Below are positions 13,519 to 20,936 of a stretch of 42,148 nt of DNA, piece after piece (position 1 is the first letter of the stretch; every line of letters starts with the position of its first letter). The position numbers were made by a program, and so were the translations under genes. The notes beneath the pieces are model-generated. The model saw nothing but the letters and a program-made list of their open reading frames with translations, did not search any database and had not been told where the DNA came from. The DNA is from a virus. The DNA lies in IMG/VR virus record IMGVR_UViG_3300024054_000029, positions 1 through 42,148 of that record. One strand, written 5' to 3'.

Positions 13519-13674
13519 TTAATTCTCTAGAAAAAATTCTGGAAACTCAATGAAAAAATCTTGAACAGTTAAGCTATAATAATGAGCTGAAGTATTTCCA
13601 GTAAAGAAAATTGAAAATGCAATCGTCATAAAACCTAAACAAATATAATTTATAACATCAAGTGGATTTAGCAT
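13519..13674 (-). CDS. Small membrane-associated protein
   Basis: 51 residues, begins MLNPLDVINYICLGFMTIAF, with one hydrophobic helix (about 7-25) and an acidic tail. Directly followed by the start of ORF 13362-13517; two consecutive tiny membrane ORFs recall the pair at 4045-4247. The 5' end overlaps the FmdB-like gene's end by 17 nt. Confidence 0.45.
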   Translation of the reverse strand: MLNPLDVINYICLGFMTIAFSIFFTGNTSAHYYSLTVQDFFIEFPEFFLEN

Positions 13675-13861
13675 TTTGAGTTTTTCCTGAAAAACCTGGT
13701 TTATAAAAGTCTGAGCCTTTAAGATTAATATTTACGGCGCTAATTACGCGCTTTAGCATCATACCACAAATATCACAATATTGTTCATTACGTGAAGAAA
13801 TTGATGAATTTAATTCCGTAAACCGACCACAGCCAGTGCATTTATAATCGTAAAGTGGCAT
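13658..13861 (-). CDS. FmdB-type zinc-ribbon protein
   Basis: 67 residues from ATG 13861. MPLYDYKCTGCGRF opens with the FmdB signature, the first zinc knuckle (CTGC) is at 8-11, and the second (CDIC) at about 29-32. FmdB proteins are small putative regulators; their biochemical role is unknown. The start abuts the RlaP-like stop (TAAAATG), so it is translated with it. Confidence 0.8.
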   Translation of the reverse strand: MPLYDYKCTGCGRFTELNSSISSRNEQYCDICGMMLKRVISAVNINLKGSDFYKPGFSGKTQNAKST

Positions 13862-13862
13862 T

Positions 13863-14882
13863 TTAATTGTGTTCAATATCGTAAAAGAGTCTAAGCCAGT
13901 CGACTAACCATTCGTAAAACTGACGTTTAAGATTATCGTCCTTAAATGGTAAGTTAGTAATTTGCTGCGCGTTCGTAACACGTTCATTTAGCTCCTCAAA
14001 TTCTGCCTTAACCCTGTCGAATGGAATTTTTCCATTTTTGATATCTAGAAGATGCTTGGCGCTTTCACGTGGGAAATTAATTTTACCTACCGTTAAAATT
14101 TCTAGCGCTTCTTCAGTGATGCGGATGGCGTGTGAAAGCGCCTTCCAGTCAACTTCATCACCCTGTGATTTACGAACTCGCTCTCCATATTTATCACGAA
14201 GCCCCTTCATTGCGTTTAAAAAATGCCCAACTTTTGTCGTAAGAGCATAAGTGCGATTATTAACAGACAGCGCTGGCATCTTATCGTAACCGGTTTTTGT
14301 GTCTTTTATTTCTGTCATGAAGATAAATTCTGACTGCAACTTTGTCAGCTTTGATTCAATTGACCCAAGCGTGTTAGAAACATCCAGTAATCCCTCTGTA
14401 AGTTCATGTTCAATGAGCTCAATAATTGCTTCAACCGAGTTTAACCTGCTGGCGCGAGCACCATAAAGCTCTGCTTGGCTCATAGCGTACTGAATCATCT
14501 TTGTGATATCATCCGTTAAGAAGTCATTAATTAACTCATGACAGAATTCAACAATTCGAGCATCATAACAATTAACAAACTGTTTGTTTTCGTTATTGCT
14601 AAACGCTATAACAAAAGCAGATTCAATTGCGTATGTTTGCCCTTCAAAGAAGTGTTCCGCAAAAGTTTTGAGCGGAACAAATTCATATTCCGACTCATCG
14701 GCGGGCATGATGTCATCGTCGCTCACACCTTCAGGCCGCTTCTTAATGATAGCTGAACGTCGTTCAAGAAGAACTTGATTGAGGTCAGGGATGTAAATTA
14801 CCTTAAAGTCACGGTCTGATGTTGGCGTGGAAGTACCAAACAGGTGGGAGCCACTAACAATTTCTGCAAGTAAATTTTTCAT
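13863..14882 (-). CDS. RlaP-like nucleotidyltransferase (pol-beta fold)
   Basis: 339 residues from ATG 14882; a TTG five codons upstream is less likely. SGSHLFGTSTPTSDRDFKVI near 10-29 is the GSx9-10DxD signature of polymerase-beta-type nucleotidyltransferases, with the two metal-binding Asp in SDRD. The remainder is helical. Large phages and bacteria carry this family beside RNA ligases, and it has been proposed to add nucleotides during RNA repair. Here it has its own early promoter. Confidence 0.8.
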   Translation of the reverse strand: MKNLLAEIVSGSHLFGTSTPTSDRDFKVIYIPDLNQVLLERRSAIIKKRPEGVSDDDIMPADESEYEFVPLKTFAEHFFEGQTYAIESAFVIAFSNNENKQFVNCYDARIVEFCHELINDFLTDDITKMIQYAMSQAELYGARASRLNSVEAIIELIEHELTEGLLDVSNTLGSIESKLTKLQSEFIFMTEIKDTKTGYDKMPALSVNNRTYALTTKVGHFLNAMKGLRDKYGERVRKSQGDEVDWKALSHAIRITEEALEILTVGKINFPRESAKHLLDIKNGKIPFDRVKAEFEELNERVTNAQQITNLPFKDDNLKRQFYEWLVDWLRLFYDIEHN

Positions 14883-14917
14883 TTGAATTCTATCCAAGTA
14901 ATAATTCTCTTGAACAA

Positions 14918-14946
14918 ATTATAACCTAATTTTTTTAGAAGTACAA
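14918..14946 (-). promoter_or_regulatory. Early-type promoter of the RlaP-like gene
   Basis: TATAAT at 14918-14923 and TTGTAC at 14941-14946, 17-nt spacer; one of the best matches to the class. Confidence 0.75.
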
Positions 14947-14952
14947 TTTATT

Positions 14953-15219
14953 TTAAGACAGTTTACACATTTCTACAAATTCATCAACAGAAATTTCAAT
15001 AAAAACCCATTTATTATACTTATGTTGACGTTTAGGAGTTACGACAGGAATGTTTTTATAAATTCCAGATTTATCAGCTCTTTTTATCTTACCATCTTCT
15101 TCATAGGTTGCGTCTTCATTAAACCATTTAACGTCAACACCATAAAATTTTAAAGTTTCACCGTTCAACAGTTGTCGTAAAACGTTGCACGCTTTTAATC
15201 TGCTATCGTTTAAAACCAT
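14953..15219 (-). CDS. Unknown protein
   Basis: 88 residues, beta-rich middle with many Lys and aromatic residues (VKWFNEDATYEEDGKIKR). Its ATG abuts the upstream stop. No family recognised. Last gene of the operon that begins with gp44. Confidence 0.55.
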   Translation of the reverse strand: MVLNDSRLKACNVLRQLLNGETLKFYGVDVKWFNEDATYEEDGKIKRADKSGIYKNIPVVTPKRQHKYNKWVFIEISVDEFVEMCKLS

Positions 15220-15470
15220 TATTTCTTAGCACCCTTTTTGGCTTCAACTTTAGAATTTTTACGACTGCCTTGAGGTCTGGTTGCAGGAACCAATCCTGAT
15301 AGCCCCCGCCAGTGGTCTTTACTGCGAGAAACATGATGAGAATCACTAGACTTATCAGAACCAAAGGCACCGCCATTTAGCTCGTCACGAGCTACTTTTG
15401 CGAGAATTTTATTCTCAAATTCACCAACTACCTTGGTACCATGTTTTACTACAAAAAGATTCAAGCTCAT
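15219..15470 (-). CDS. Unknown basic protein
   Basis: 83 residues. A short alpha/beta start (MSLNLFVVKHGTKVVGEFEN) is followed by a Ser/Lys/Arg-rich disordered tail ending in KKGAKK. Strong Shine-Dalgarno (AAGGAG). It may bind nucleic acid, which is only inferred from charge. It is in the replication operon. Confidence 0.58.
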   Translation of the reverse strand: MSLNLFVVKHGTKVVGEFENKILAKVARDELNGGAFGSDKSSDSHHVSRSKDHWRGLSGLVPATRPQGSRKNSKVEAKKGAKK

Positions 15471-15481
15471 TTTTTTTCTCC

Positions 15482-16060
15482 TTAGATAATTCCAGCTTCT
15501 ATCATGTGAAGCTGTAAAACAATAATTAGCGCGTACGCTATACCATGAGACTTTTTAAAAGAATATCCAGTCTTAGTTTTTGAATACAGGATTTTTCGAC
15601 ATTCTTGTTTATTTTCCAAATAAAAATCAAGAAGTTCTCTTTTACCTGGTCTAATTAATGCAAGCGCATCTGCAACATCATCAATTGATTTAGGTTTTAT
15701 TTTTTCTAAAACATCATAATGCTTTGCAAGATGAAATAGTTTTTCAACTTTGCTTGGAATCAAAAGAAGATTCCAATCAGGTTCTACATTTATAAGCTCT
15801 TCAATTTCAGCTCTACTAGTAAAATGATCATAAACGCCTAAATGAAGAAAGTCAATTTTTTGATAACCAATTTCTTCAGCAATTTCATAATCAATACACG
15901 CTAAATCTGTTAATATGTCTTTTACAATGTTTTGAAAATAAAAGCCACATTGGTGAGGTGTTAAGTTTCCTTTTTTTGATTGAGAAGCTCGTATCAACTC
16001 TGGAAAAATTTTAATAGGATTGAAATCTGACGGAAAATCAATATCAACGTCAGCGCTCAT
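15482..16060 (-). CDS. C-terminal half of a miniature DnaE-like DNA polymerase
   Basis: 192 residues. ADVDIDFPSDFNP at 3-15 matches the DnaE palm motif PDxDxDF, with both metal-binding Asp. QKIDFLHL near 67-74 matches KFDFLGL, which holds the third catalytic Asp. IKPKSIDDVADALALIRPG (about 121-139) matches the finger segment, and YSFKKSHGIAYALII (about 169-183) matches FNKSHSAAYAL. The order is colinear with E. coli DnaE from residue 400 on, but shortened to about half. PHP, thumb and OB domains are absent. The preceding part (through GRGS) lies 4 kb away at 19933-20424. The start overlaps the zinc-finger gene by 4 nt. Confidence 0.78.
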   Translation of the reverse strand: MSADVDIDFPSDFNPIKIFPELIRASQSKKGNLTPHQCGFYFQNIVKDILTDLACIDYEIAEEIGYQKIDFLHLGVYDHFTSRAEIEELINVEPDWNLLLIPSKVEKLFHLAKHYDVLEKIKPKSIDDVADALALIRPGKRELLDFYLENKQECRKILYSKTKTGYSFKKSHGIAYALIIVLQLHMIEAGII

Positions 16061-16800
16061 AAACCAAATTCTTCCTTTATGAAATGCTTCAATTCATCAA
16101 CAGTGGATTTCATTTCTTCAAACTTAGTAAACCAAAAACCTATATTAATTACTTTTTTTAATTCTTCCTTATCTTCAGTGTCCATTTTACTAACAAATTG
16201 ATTCACTGAGCTACTAATAAAAATAATCCATGGAGAAAGCTGACGGCGACGAAATAACTCAATGAATCTTTTACTTCCGATTTCATTAAGAACATTAGTT
16301 AAATCAACTTCATATTTTTCAGCATAGTTAATTAAAACACCGATACTTTCAGCTAACGCTTCCTGTGGATTATCAACTGATTTATCGACCTGTTGAATAT
16401 AAGCCCCATAAGCTTCATTTCTCATCCACATTGCAGGTGGATAGTCAATTTCAACCATAGTTCGCACGTAAACCGTTGGTTTGCTTATGCCGAGCTTTTT
16501 TATAAATTCGGCAAACTTTATAAAAACTGAAAAAAATCTAGATTCTGCAAACGTGTCAATTGGAGGAACTGCTCGCTTCTGAATAGTCATCCAGTCAGCA
16601 TAGATTGCAAATGCTCCTTGCCCAATTGGAGTTTTTAAAATTTCAGCACGCTCCATTTCACGACAACTATGCTTCATGAAATTGGTTTCATTTGCAAGAG
16701 TTCTTTTACAATGAGGGCAAGTCCAACTGCTTGGACTTGCATTTATCTCAACTTGTGCTTTTCTCTTCTTTGCAATTCGACGAATTGTTTCTTCATCCAT
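16057..16800 (-). CDS. Zinc-finger protein in the clamp-loader operon
   Basis: 247 residues. A basic N terminus (RRIAKKRKAQ) is followed by a single finger WTCPHCKRTLANETNFMKHSC (about 27-47; Cys, Cys, His and Cys as ligands), then a long helical domain with no known motif. It lies between gp62 and the polymerase fragment and overlaps both, so a role at the replication fork or in late transcription is plausible. It is not an obvious gp33, gp55 or RegA. Confidence 0.6.
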   Translation of the reverse strand: MDEETIRRIAKKRKAQVEINASPSSWTCPHCKRTLANETNFMKHSCREMERAEILKTPIGQGAFAIYADWMTIQKRAVPPIDTFAESRFFSVFIKFAEFIKKLGISKPTVYVRTMVEIDYPPAMWMRNEAYGAYIQQVDKSVDNPQEALAESIGVLINYAEKYEVDLTNVLNEIGSKRFIELFRRRQLSPWIIFISSSVNQFVSKMDTEDKEELKKVINIGFWFTKFEEMKSTVDELKHFIKEEFGL

Positions 16801-17266
16801 CTTTTAATTCTTTTTTCAATTTTGTCAATTGATCTTTTTCCCAAGCTAAATCTTCGGCCAACGTTATTATATCATCATCAGTATAACCTGGAAAAATTAT
16901 TTTTGCCTCTCGAAGCGAACAATTTCGAGCTGTAGCAATTACTTCAAGCGCAAGCTTTTTTTGTTTCTTTTTATTAAGTGGCTTCCAAAAATAGCGATTT
17001 GTTTTTTTATTTCCTGTTGTTGACATCAGTTTTAGCAACAAATTAGGGTATTTACCCAGCGCAAACACATATGGATTTACGTTATCATTTAGCTTCCTAA
17101 GTGCTTCTGTATCATGTGTTCCTGCCAACCAGCGTTGAACAACAATTGGAGAAAATCCTTTTTGTTGTTCAACCGTTAAACTTTCCCAAATATTGAAATT
17201 GCGTTTGTTAATTTCACTAAGCAACCAGAAAATATCAAGCTTGAAGCTTCGAACTTTTTCTCCCAT
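16793..17266 (-). CDS. 62: Clamp-loader small subunit (gp62-like)
   Basis: 157 residues. In T4, gp62 joins four gp44 subunits to load the sliding clamp. The sequence is divergent, but size, mostly helical character, a conserved-looking centre (SPIVVQRWLAGTHD...LNDNVNPYVF) and its position directly after gp44 (stop and start overlap by one base) support the call. The identity rests mainly on context. Confidence 0.68.
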   Translation of the reverse strand: MGEKVRSFKLDIFWLLSEINKRNFNIWESLTVEQQKGFSPIVVQRWLAGTHDTEALRKLNDNVNPYVFALGKYPNLLLKLMSTTGNKKTNRYFWKPLNKKKQKKLALEVIATARNCSLREAKIIFPGYTDDDIITLAEDLAWEKDQLTKLKKELKDG

Positions 17267-18195
17267 TAAAGAGCACCTAGCTTTATAAGTAATGCGGCAA
17301 AGTTAATTTCAGGGTCAACCACAATGCCATGCTTGTAAAGGTGCTCAGCTATTTCAATGATTGCCTTTTCTTGTTTATTGTCATCAACTTTAAACTTTGG
17401 AATGAGTTCAAGACTTGTATACAAAAATCTAAACAAATCTTCGTAATCTTCAGTGTTAACTGAATCTACTAAAAGTTTTCTGGCTTCCTTAAATTTATTT
17501 TGTTGTAAAAGCTCAAGAACATCATAACGATAATTTTTTGATTCACTTTCAAGAGGAGCTTTAAGAACTCCTGATCTTGATGATTCTTGACAAATTGTAA
17601 TTATTTGACGAATGTCTGGATATGATGAGTAGATTATTTTTTCAAGCACATCAACGTTTATGTCAACCCCTTCTTTATCAAGAATGTCAACAACTAATTC
17701 AATTACAGAATCAGTGTGCGGAGATTTAAATCTAATGTGGTTGAACCTTGACTTAATCTCAATAGTTAATCGATTTTCATGATTACATGTTGCGATAAAT
17801 CTTGTGGTTGACGTATTTTCAACAATTATGTGACGCAACATAGCTTGCGCGTTAGGAGAAAGATAATCAGCTTCCTCGAGCTGAATTACTTTAAAATCTC
17901 CAAACGGCATTACATTTGCAAATCGACTGATCTTTTCACGAATCGTATCAACGCCAGTTTCATCTGATGAGTTAATACGAAGCACATCAAGTTCATGAAC
18001 ACCTAGCTCAGAAATTAAAATATTTGATAAAGTAGATTTACCAGTTCCTTTAATTCCACTAATCAATAAGTGGGGAAGATCTTTATTTTTAACTATTGAT
18101 TCAAAATAAGCTCGTTGCGAATTATCTTGAAACACAATATCGGCTAAACAAGTTGGGGCGTATCTATCAACCCAAAGTGGACTTTTATTCTTCAT
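17266..18195 (-). CDS. 44: Clamp-loader ATPase large subunit (gp44-like)
   Basis: 309 residues from ATG 18195. The longer reading frame reaches back over the promoter and is rejected; GGAAG precedes 18195. AAA+ clamp loader: LWVDRYAPTCLADI start typical of RFC/gp44, Walker A GIKGTGKST (47-55), Walker B VIQLEEADYL (EEAD for DEAD), sensor 1 IATCNHENRL and the arginine finger in IKSRFNHI (SRC-like). It opens the clamps for the polymerase and for late transcription. Confidence 0.92.
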   Translation of the reverse strand: MKNKSPLWVDRYAPTCLADIVFQDNSQRAYFESIVKNKDLPHLLISGIKGTGKSTLSNILISELGVHELDVLRINSSDETGVDTIREKISRFANVMPFGDFKVIQLEEADYLSPNAQAMLRHIIVENTSTTRFIATCNHENRLTIEIKSRFNHIRFKSPHTDSVIELVVDILDKEGVDINVDVLEKIIYSSYPDIRQIITICQESSRSGVLKAPLESESKNYRYDVLELLQQNKFKEARKLLVDSVNTEDYEDLFRFLYTSLELIPKFKVDDNKQEKAIIEIAEHLYKHGIVVDPEINFAALLIKLGAL

Positions 18196-18222
18196 TTGTC
18201 TTCCATAATGATTCAAAGAATC

Positions 18223-18252
18223 ATTATACAACTTATATTTTTAAAAGTACAA
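18223..18252 (-). promoter_or_regulatory. Early-type promoter of the gp44-gp62 operon
   Basis: TATAAT at 18223-18228 and TTGTAC at 18247-18252, 18-nt spacer. An 8-bp inverted repeat AATGATTC / GAATCATT (18207-18225) overlaps the start site and could form a 5' hairpin just before the gp44 Shine-Dalgarno. Confidence 0.7.
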
Positions 18253-18253
18253 T

Positions 18254-19243
18254 TTATCTATAAACCTGATTAATTGGCGCGTTTTTTGAAACGTTACCAA
18301 AGTCAATTTGAATAGAGTCGGCATCAATATCTTCAAGTTTTGATCTCATGGGTGTACTTTCAATCTCAGTTAAAACAGTTGGCGTTTTATCTTTTACTTC
18401 TAGCTCAGGAATATATGGTAGCTCTTCTTTTACAATTGGTTCAATAATGTCGTGTTTTGGCTCTAATTCTAAAGGACCACTTGGAACATTAACAAATCCA
18501 GGAGATGCTAAATCAGGTGTAAAATCAACAATTACTTCTTCTGGAGTAATTATGACTTCTTTTTTCGGAACTTTCTTTAATAGCAAATAGTTTCCAGATA
18601 AAAGAAGCCAAATTGCTAATGGATCAAAAACAAAAATAATTAATGAAATCGCATAACTAACAGTTTCTTCTGGCGTTTTTCCAAAGATTGCTGCAAGGTA
18701 CATTATTGGCCCAACATGGGCATTTCTATCTATCTGAGTCATTTTGATCTCAGGTAGTTCCTTGTCAATTTCGGCAACTCGATTAGTTACTGCTTCTTGT
18801 TCTGCTTTGAAATTTGCCATTAACTTGGTTCTTCCTCTAACAACGTCTGTTGGCAAGTTCGCGATTTGAGTATCAATTTCTCTTTTACGCGTTTCAAGCT
18901 TTGATTTTTCAGCTTCGAGCAACTCAATTTTTGTTTCAATCCCTTTTATAGGAACTGATGATTTCTGAAATTCAGCAGCTAGAAATCCAGCAGCTCCAGC
19001 AGAAGTAATCAAAATTAATGTCGCAGCCGCAGGCACCCCGTAAAGTTTCTGTAAAAAGTTAATATTATTCCATTCCTTGTACAAGAAAGAGACACCAATA
19101 ACTTTCCCCAGGTCAAGAGAGGCAGCGACTGCAAGAACTAAAAAATTATTTGAGAAAAATGAACTCCAACCCAAAATTGAAATCCAACTTCCTAAAACTT
19201 CAATTGTAAGTGCTGATAAAAAAACTAATAAAGTAAAAAGCAT
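18254..19243 (-). CDS. Membrane protein with coiled coil
   Basis: 329 residues. Hydrophobic helices at about 1-20, 30-52 and 70-90, then a strong coiled coil (about 101-155, ETKIELLEAEKSKLETRKRE), another hydrophobic segment (about 195-222) and a long acidic, proline-containing tail. The layout suggests an inner-membrane protein with a cytoplasmic rod. No family recognised. Its ATG abuts the GroES stop, so it is co-translated with it. Confidence 0.62.
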   Translation of the reverse strand: MLFTLLVFLSALTIEVLGSWISILGWSSFFSNNFLVLAVAASLDLGKVIGVSFLYKEWNNINFLQKLYGVPAAATLILITSAGAAGFLAAEFQKSSVPIKGIETKIELLEAEKSKLETRKREIDTQIANLPTDVVRGRTKLMANFKAEQEAVTNRVAEIDKELPEIKMTQIDRNAHVGPIMYLAAIFGKTPEETVSYAISLIIFVFDPLAIWLLLSGNYLLLKKVPKKEVIITPEEVIVDFTPDLASPGFVNVPSGPLELEPKHDIIEPIVKEELPYIPELEVKDKTPTVLTEIESTPMRSKLEDIDADSIQIDFGNVSKNAPINQVYR

Positions 19244-19552
19244 TTAATACGAAAAGTGTGGCTCGTCGTCTACAAGCATGACTTGAGTATCATCAGTTTT
19301 CCAAATTTGAACATTTTCATGCTTGAAGCCAATCGTCCATTTTAATGGTTCGATCAAAATGTATAATCCAACTTTTATTTGCTCATCAACATCAGGGCCA
19401 ATTGCTAAAACCTTGGCCCATTTCGGTACATGAGCTTCATTAAGATTTTGATTTGTTAACAAAATTCCTGATTTTGTTTTTGGAATAAAATTTCCGCCAG
19501 CATGATCATCAACGAACGCAAATAAAATTGAATTGCCTAATGGTCTTAACAT
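19244..19552 (-). CDS. 31: GroES-like co-chaperonin (gp31 type)
   Basis: 102 residues. Forms the lid of GroEL and, in T4, adapts it to fold the major capsid protein. PLGNSILFAFVDD (strand 1), SGILLTNQNLNEAHVPKWAKVLAIGP (mobile loop with SGI, then the core G.V.AIGP) and IKVGLYILIEPLKW match GroES order. Length is close to GroES (97) and gp31 (111). It lies behind the 93-residue gene under a TATAAATA late promoter, so it may be made late together with virion proteins. Confidence 0.82.
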   Translation of the reverse strand: MLRPLGNSILFAFVDDHAGGNFIPKTKSGILLTNQNLNEAHVPKWAKVLAIGPDVDEQIKVGLYILIEPLKWTIGFKHENVQIWKTDDTQVMLVDDEPHFSY

Positions 19553-19577
19553 ATGCCTTATTTCCTTATGAATATTT

Positions 19578-19859
19578 TTATTTAGTTTTTGAGTTCTTTG
19601 ATACCGAGGCAGATTCTGCAGCGGCTTCAGCGCTGACTCTTAGCGCAAGTGGTAACTCATTAATTTGTTTTTCATCGCTGATTGCAGTTTCAACAGGTTC
19701 TGCAACAGGCGTTGCTTTTGAAAAGCCACCTTTTTCATCAATAAATTTTCTTCGTTGATTTACAGAAACTGGTATAGGGGCTGCCGCAAGAGCCTGCTGA
19801 ATTTCTAAAATATCAAAATCAACAATTTCGCCGCGCGCAGATCGTGTTATTCTTCCCAT
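19578..19859 (-). CDS. Unknown protein, conserved-looking N terminus
   Basis: 93 residues, begins MGRITRSARGEIVDFDILEI. Similar small proteins with RSARGE.VDFD occur, as far as I recall, in many large myophages with no assigned role. The C-terminal half is Ala-rich and disordered. Good Shine-Dalgarno (GGAG). First gene behind the TATAAATA box, followed by GroES, which suggests a late role. Confidence 0.6.
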   Translation of the reverse strand: MGRITRSARGEIVDFDILEIQQALAAAPIPVSVNQRRKFIDEKGGFSKATPVAEPVETAISDEKQINELPLALRVSAEAAAESASVSKNSKTK

Positions 19860-19888
19860 AATTTCTCCGACTATTTGGTATTAGTTAT

Positions 19889-19908
19889 AAAGTAGGCGAA
19901 CCTACTTT
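19889..19908 (-). terminator. UUCG-loop hairpin overlapping a late promoter
   Basis: AAAGTAGG-TTCG-CCTACTTT on the minus strand, 8-bp stem with a stable UUCG tetraloop. It would stop transcripts from the upstream polymerase fragment. Its 5' arm touches the late promoter box by one base. Confidence 0.65.
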
Positions 19909-19915
19909 ATTTATA
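19908..19915 (-). promoter_or_regulatory. Late promoter (TATAAATA)
   Basis: Exact T4-type late -10 box on the minus strand, 49 nt before ATG 19859. Serves the 19578-19859 and GroES genes. Confidence 0.75.
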
Positions 19916-19932
19916 GGTGTCAGGCAGAAATA

Positions 19933-20424
19933 TCAATCATGGAAAAATTCGGAGTATGAAATATTGTACTTTAATGGGTCAACTAAATGTAGACCAATTA
20001 AAAATAGAAGATATGAAGCGCAGCTACTTCCTCTACCTACTCCCCAAACCTGAGCCTTTTCTTTTAAAGTATCAACGATGTAAATAATAACTCTAAACAA
20101 GTCTACAAGATTTCTCCTGTAGACCTGTGTTAACTCGTTATCAATCCTAGTGTCAACTCGATCATCACCGGTTTTGAATTGATTGAAATATTCACGAACG
20201 TCAAGTGTTTTATACTTAGTTGGAATATTCCATTCTAAATTCCACGTATATTTATCGTCATCATTGCTTTTTAAAAGCAATGTTTCAGCAAATTGATTAA
20301 ACTCAATAATTTCTGGTGTTAACTGTGTTACAAGAATTTGCTGAACTGGAATATTTCGAAGAAGTAATTCTTCAACATTTTCAGGTTCAGCAATTATTTT
20401 TCCATCGGGTCTATAGGACACCAT
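19933..20424 (-). CDS. N-terminal half of a miniature DnaE-like DNA polymerase
   Basis: 163 residues. The last 80 match the DnaE core: DTRIDNELTQVYR, then VWGVGRGSSCASYLLFLIG (E. coli [20 protein letters not shown]) and LVDPLKYNISYSEFFHD (LDPLEFDLLFERFL). GRGSS is the nucleotide-binding palm loop. The ORF stops exactly where DnaE continues to PDFDVDF, and the frame resumes in gene 15482-16060. The first 80 residues are not obviously DnaE and no PHP domain is present. It overlaps the deaminase gene by 31 nt. Confidence 0.78.
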   Translation of the reverse strand: MVSYRPDGKIIAEPENVEELLLRNIPVQQILVTQLTPEIIEFNQFAETLLLKSNDDDKYTWNLEWNIPTKYKTLDVREYFNQFKTGDDRVDTRIDNELTQVYRRNLVDLFRVIIYIVDTLKEKAQVWGVGRGSSCASYLLFLIGLHLVDPLKYNISYSEFFHD

Positions 20425-20936
20425 TTATATTCAATCCCATTGTCAATTAGACGCTGAATAACTTCGTCATTGTTCGTAACTCGATTATAATATCGCGCAA
20501 AAACAATCCGCTTTACCTTAAGCGGAATTAAATTTTTTAGACATTGCGAACAAGGTTGAAGCGAACTATACACAGTTGCTCCTTCAAGACTAATTCCGCG
20601 GCGGGCTGCCCAAATTAATGCATTTAGCTCAGCGTGAATTTCATGAACGTCTGACCAAGCTCGATGAGCAGCTGGGTCAAACCCTTCTCTTGTAAATATT
20701 TCATCACAATTAATTTCACCAGCAACGGTACCGTTGATGCCTGTAGCAACAATTCGATTGTCAACTACAAAAAAACATGCTACCTGTTGTGACACACAAT
20801 GTGAAAGTTTAGTAAAATTACAAACTTGCTCAATGAAAATTTTATCAAGAGTTTCTTGCTTACGCTGCTGCAGCGCTGCCTGCTTCTTGGTTATACCGAG
20901 TTGATCTCGTAGAAAGTGAAATAAGCTTTTTATCAT
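20394..20936 (-). CDS. cd: Deoxycytidylate deaminase
   Basis: 180 residues. Converts dCMP to dUMP for thymidylate synthesis. Zinc site: HAELNAL (His-Ala-Glu, about 114-120) and PCSQC (about 142-146); a further acidic/Cys segment (EINCDEIFTREG) is typical of T4 Cd. The first 30 residues overlap the upstream gene by 77 nt, and no better start is visible, so the N terminus is uncertain. Works with NrdA/NrdB in nucleotide supply. Confidence 0.88.
   Translation of the reverse strand: MIKSLFHFLRDQLGITKKQAALQQRKQETLDKIFIEQVCNFTKLSHCVSQQVACFFVVDNRIVATGINGTVAGEINCDEIFTREGFDPAAHRAWSDVHEIHAELNALIWAARRGISLEGATVYSSLQPCSQCLKNLIPLKVKRIVFARYYNRVTNNDEVIQRLIDNGIEYKWCPIDPMEK

Noticed and set aside
16057-16800. 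Late transcription factor gp33/gp55 or RegA identity for the zinc-finger protein
   Set aside because: Position would suit, but neither the gp55 sigma-like motifs nor RegA-like features can be seen.
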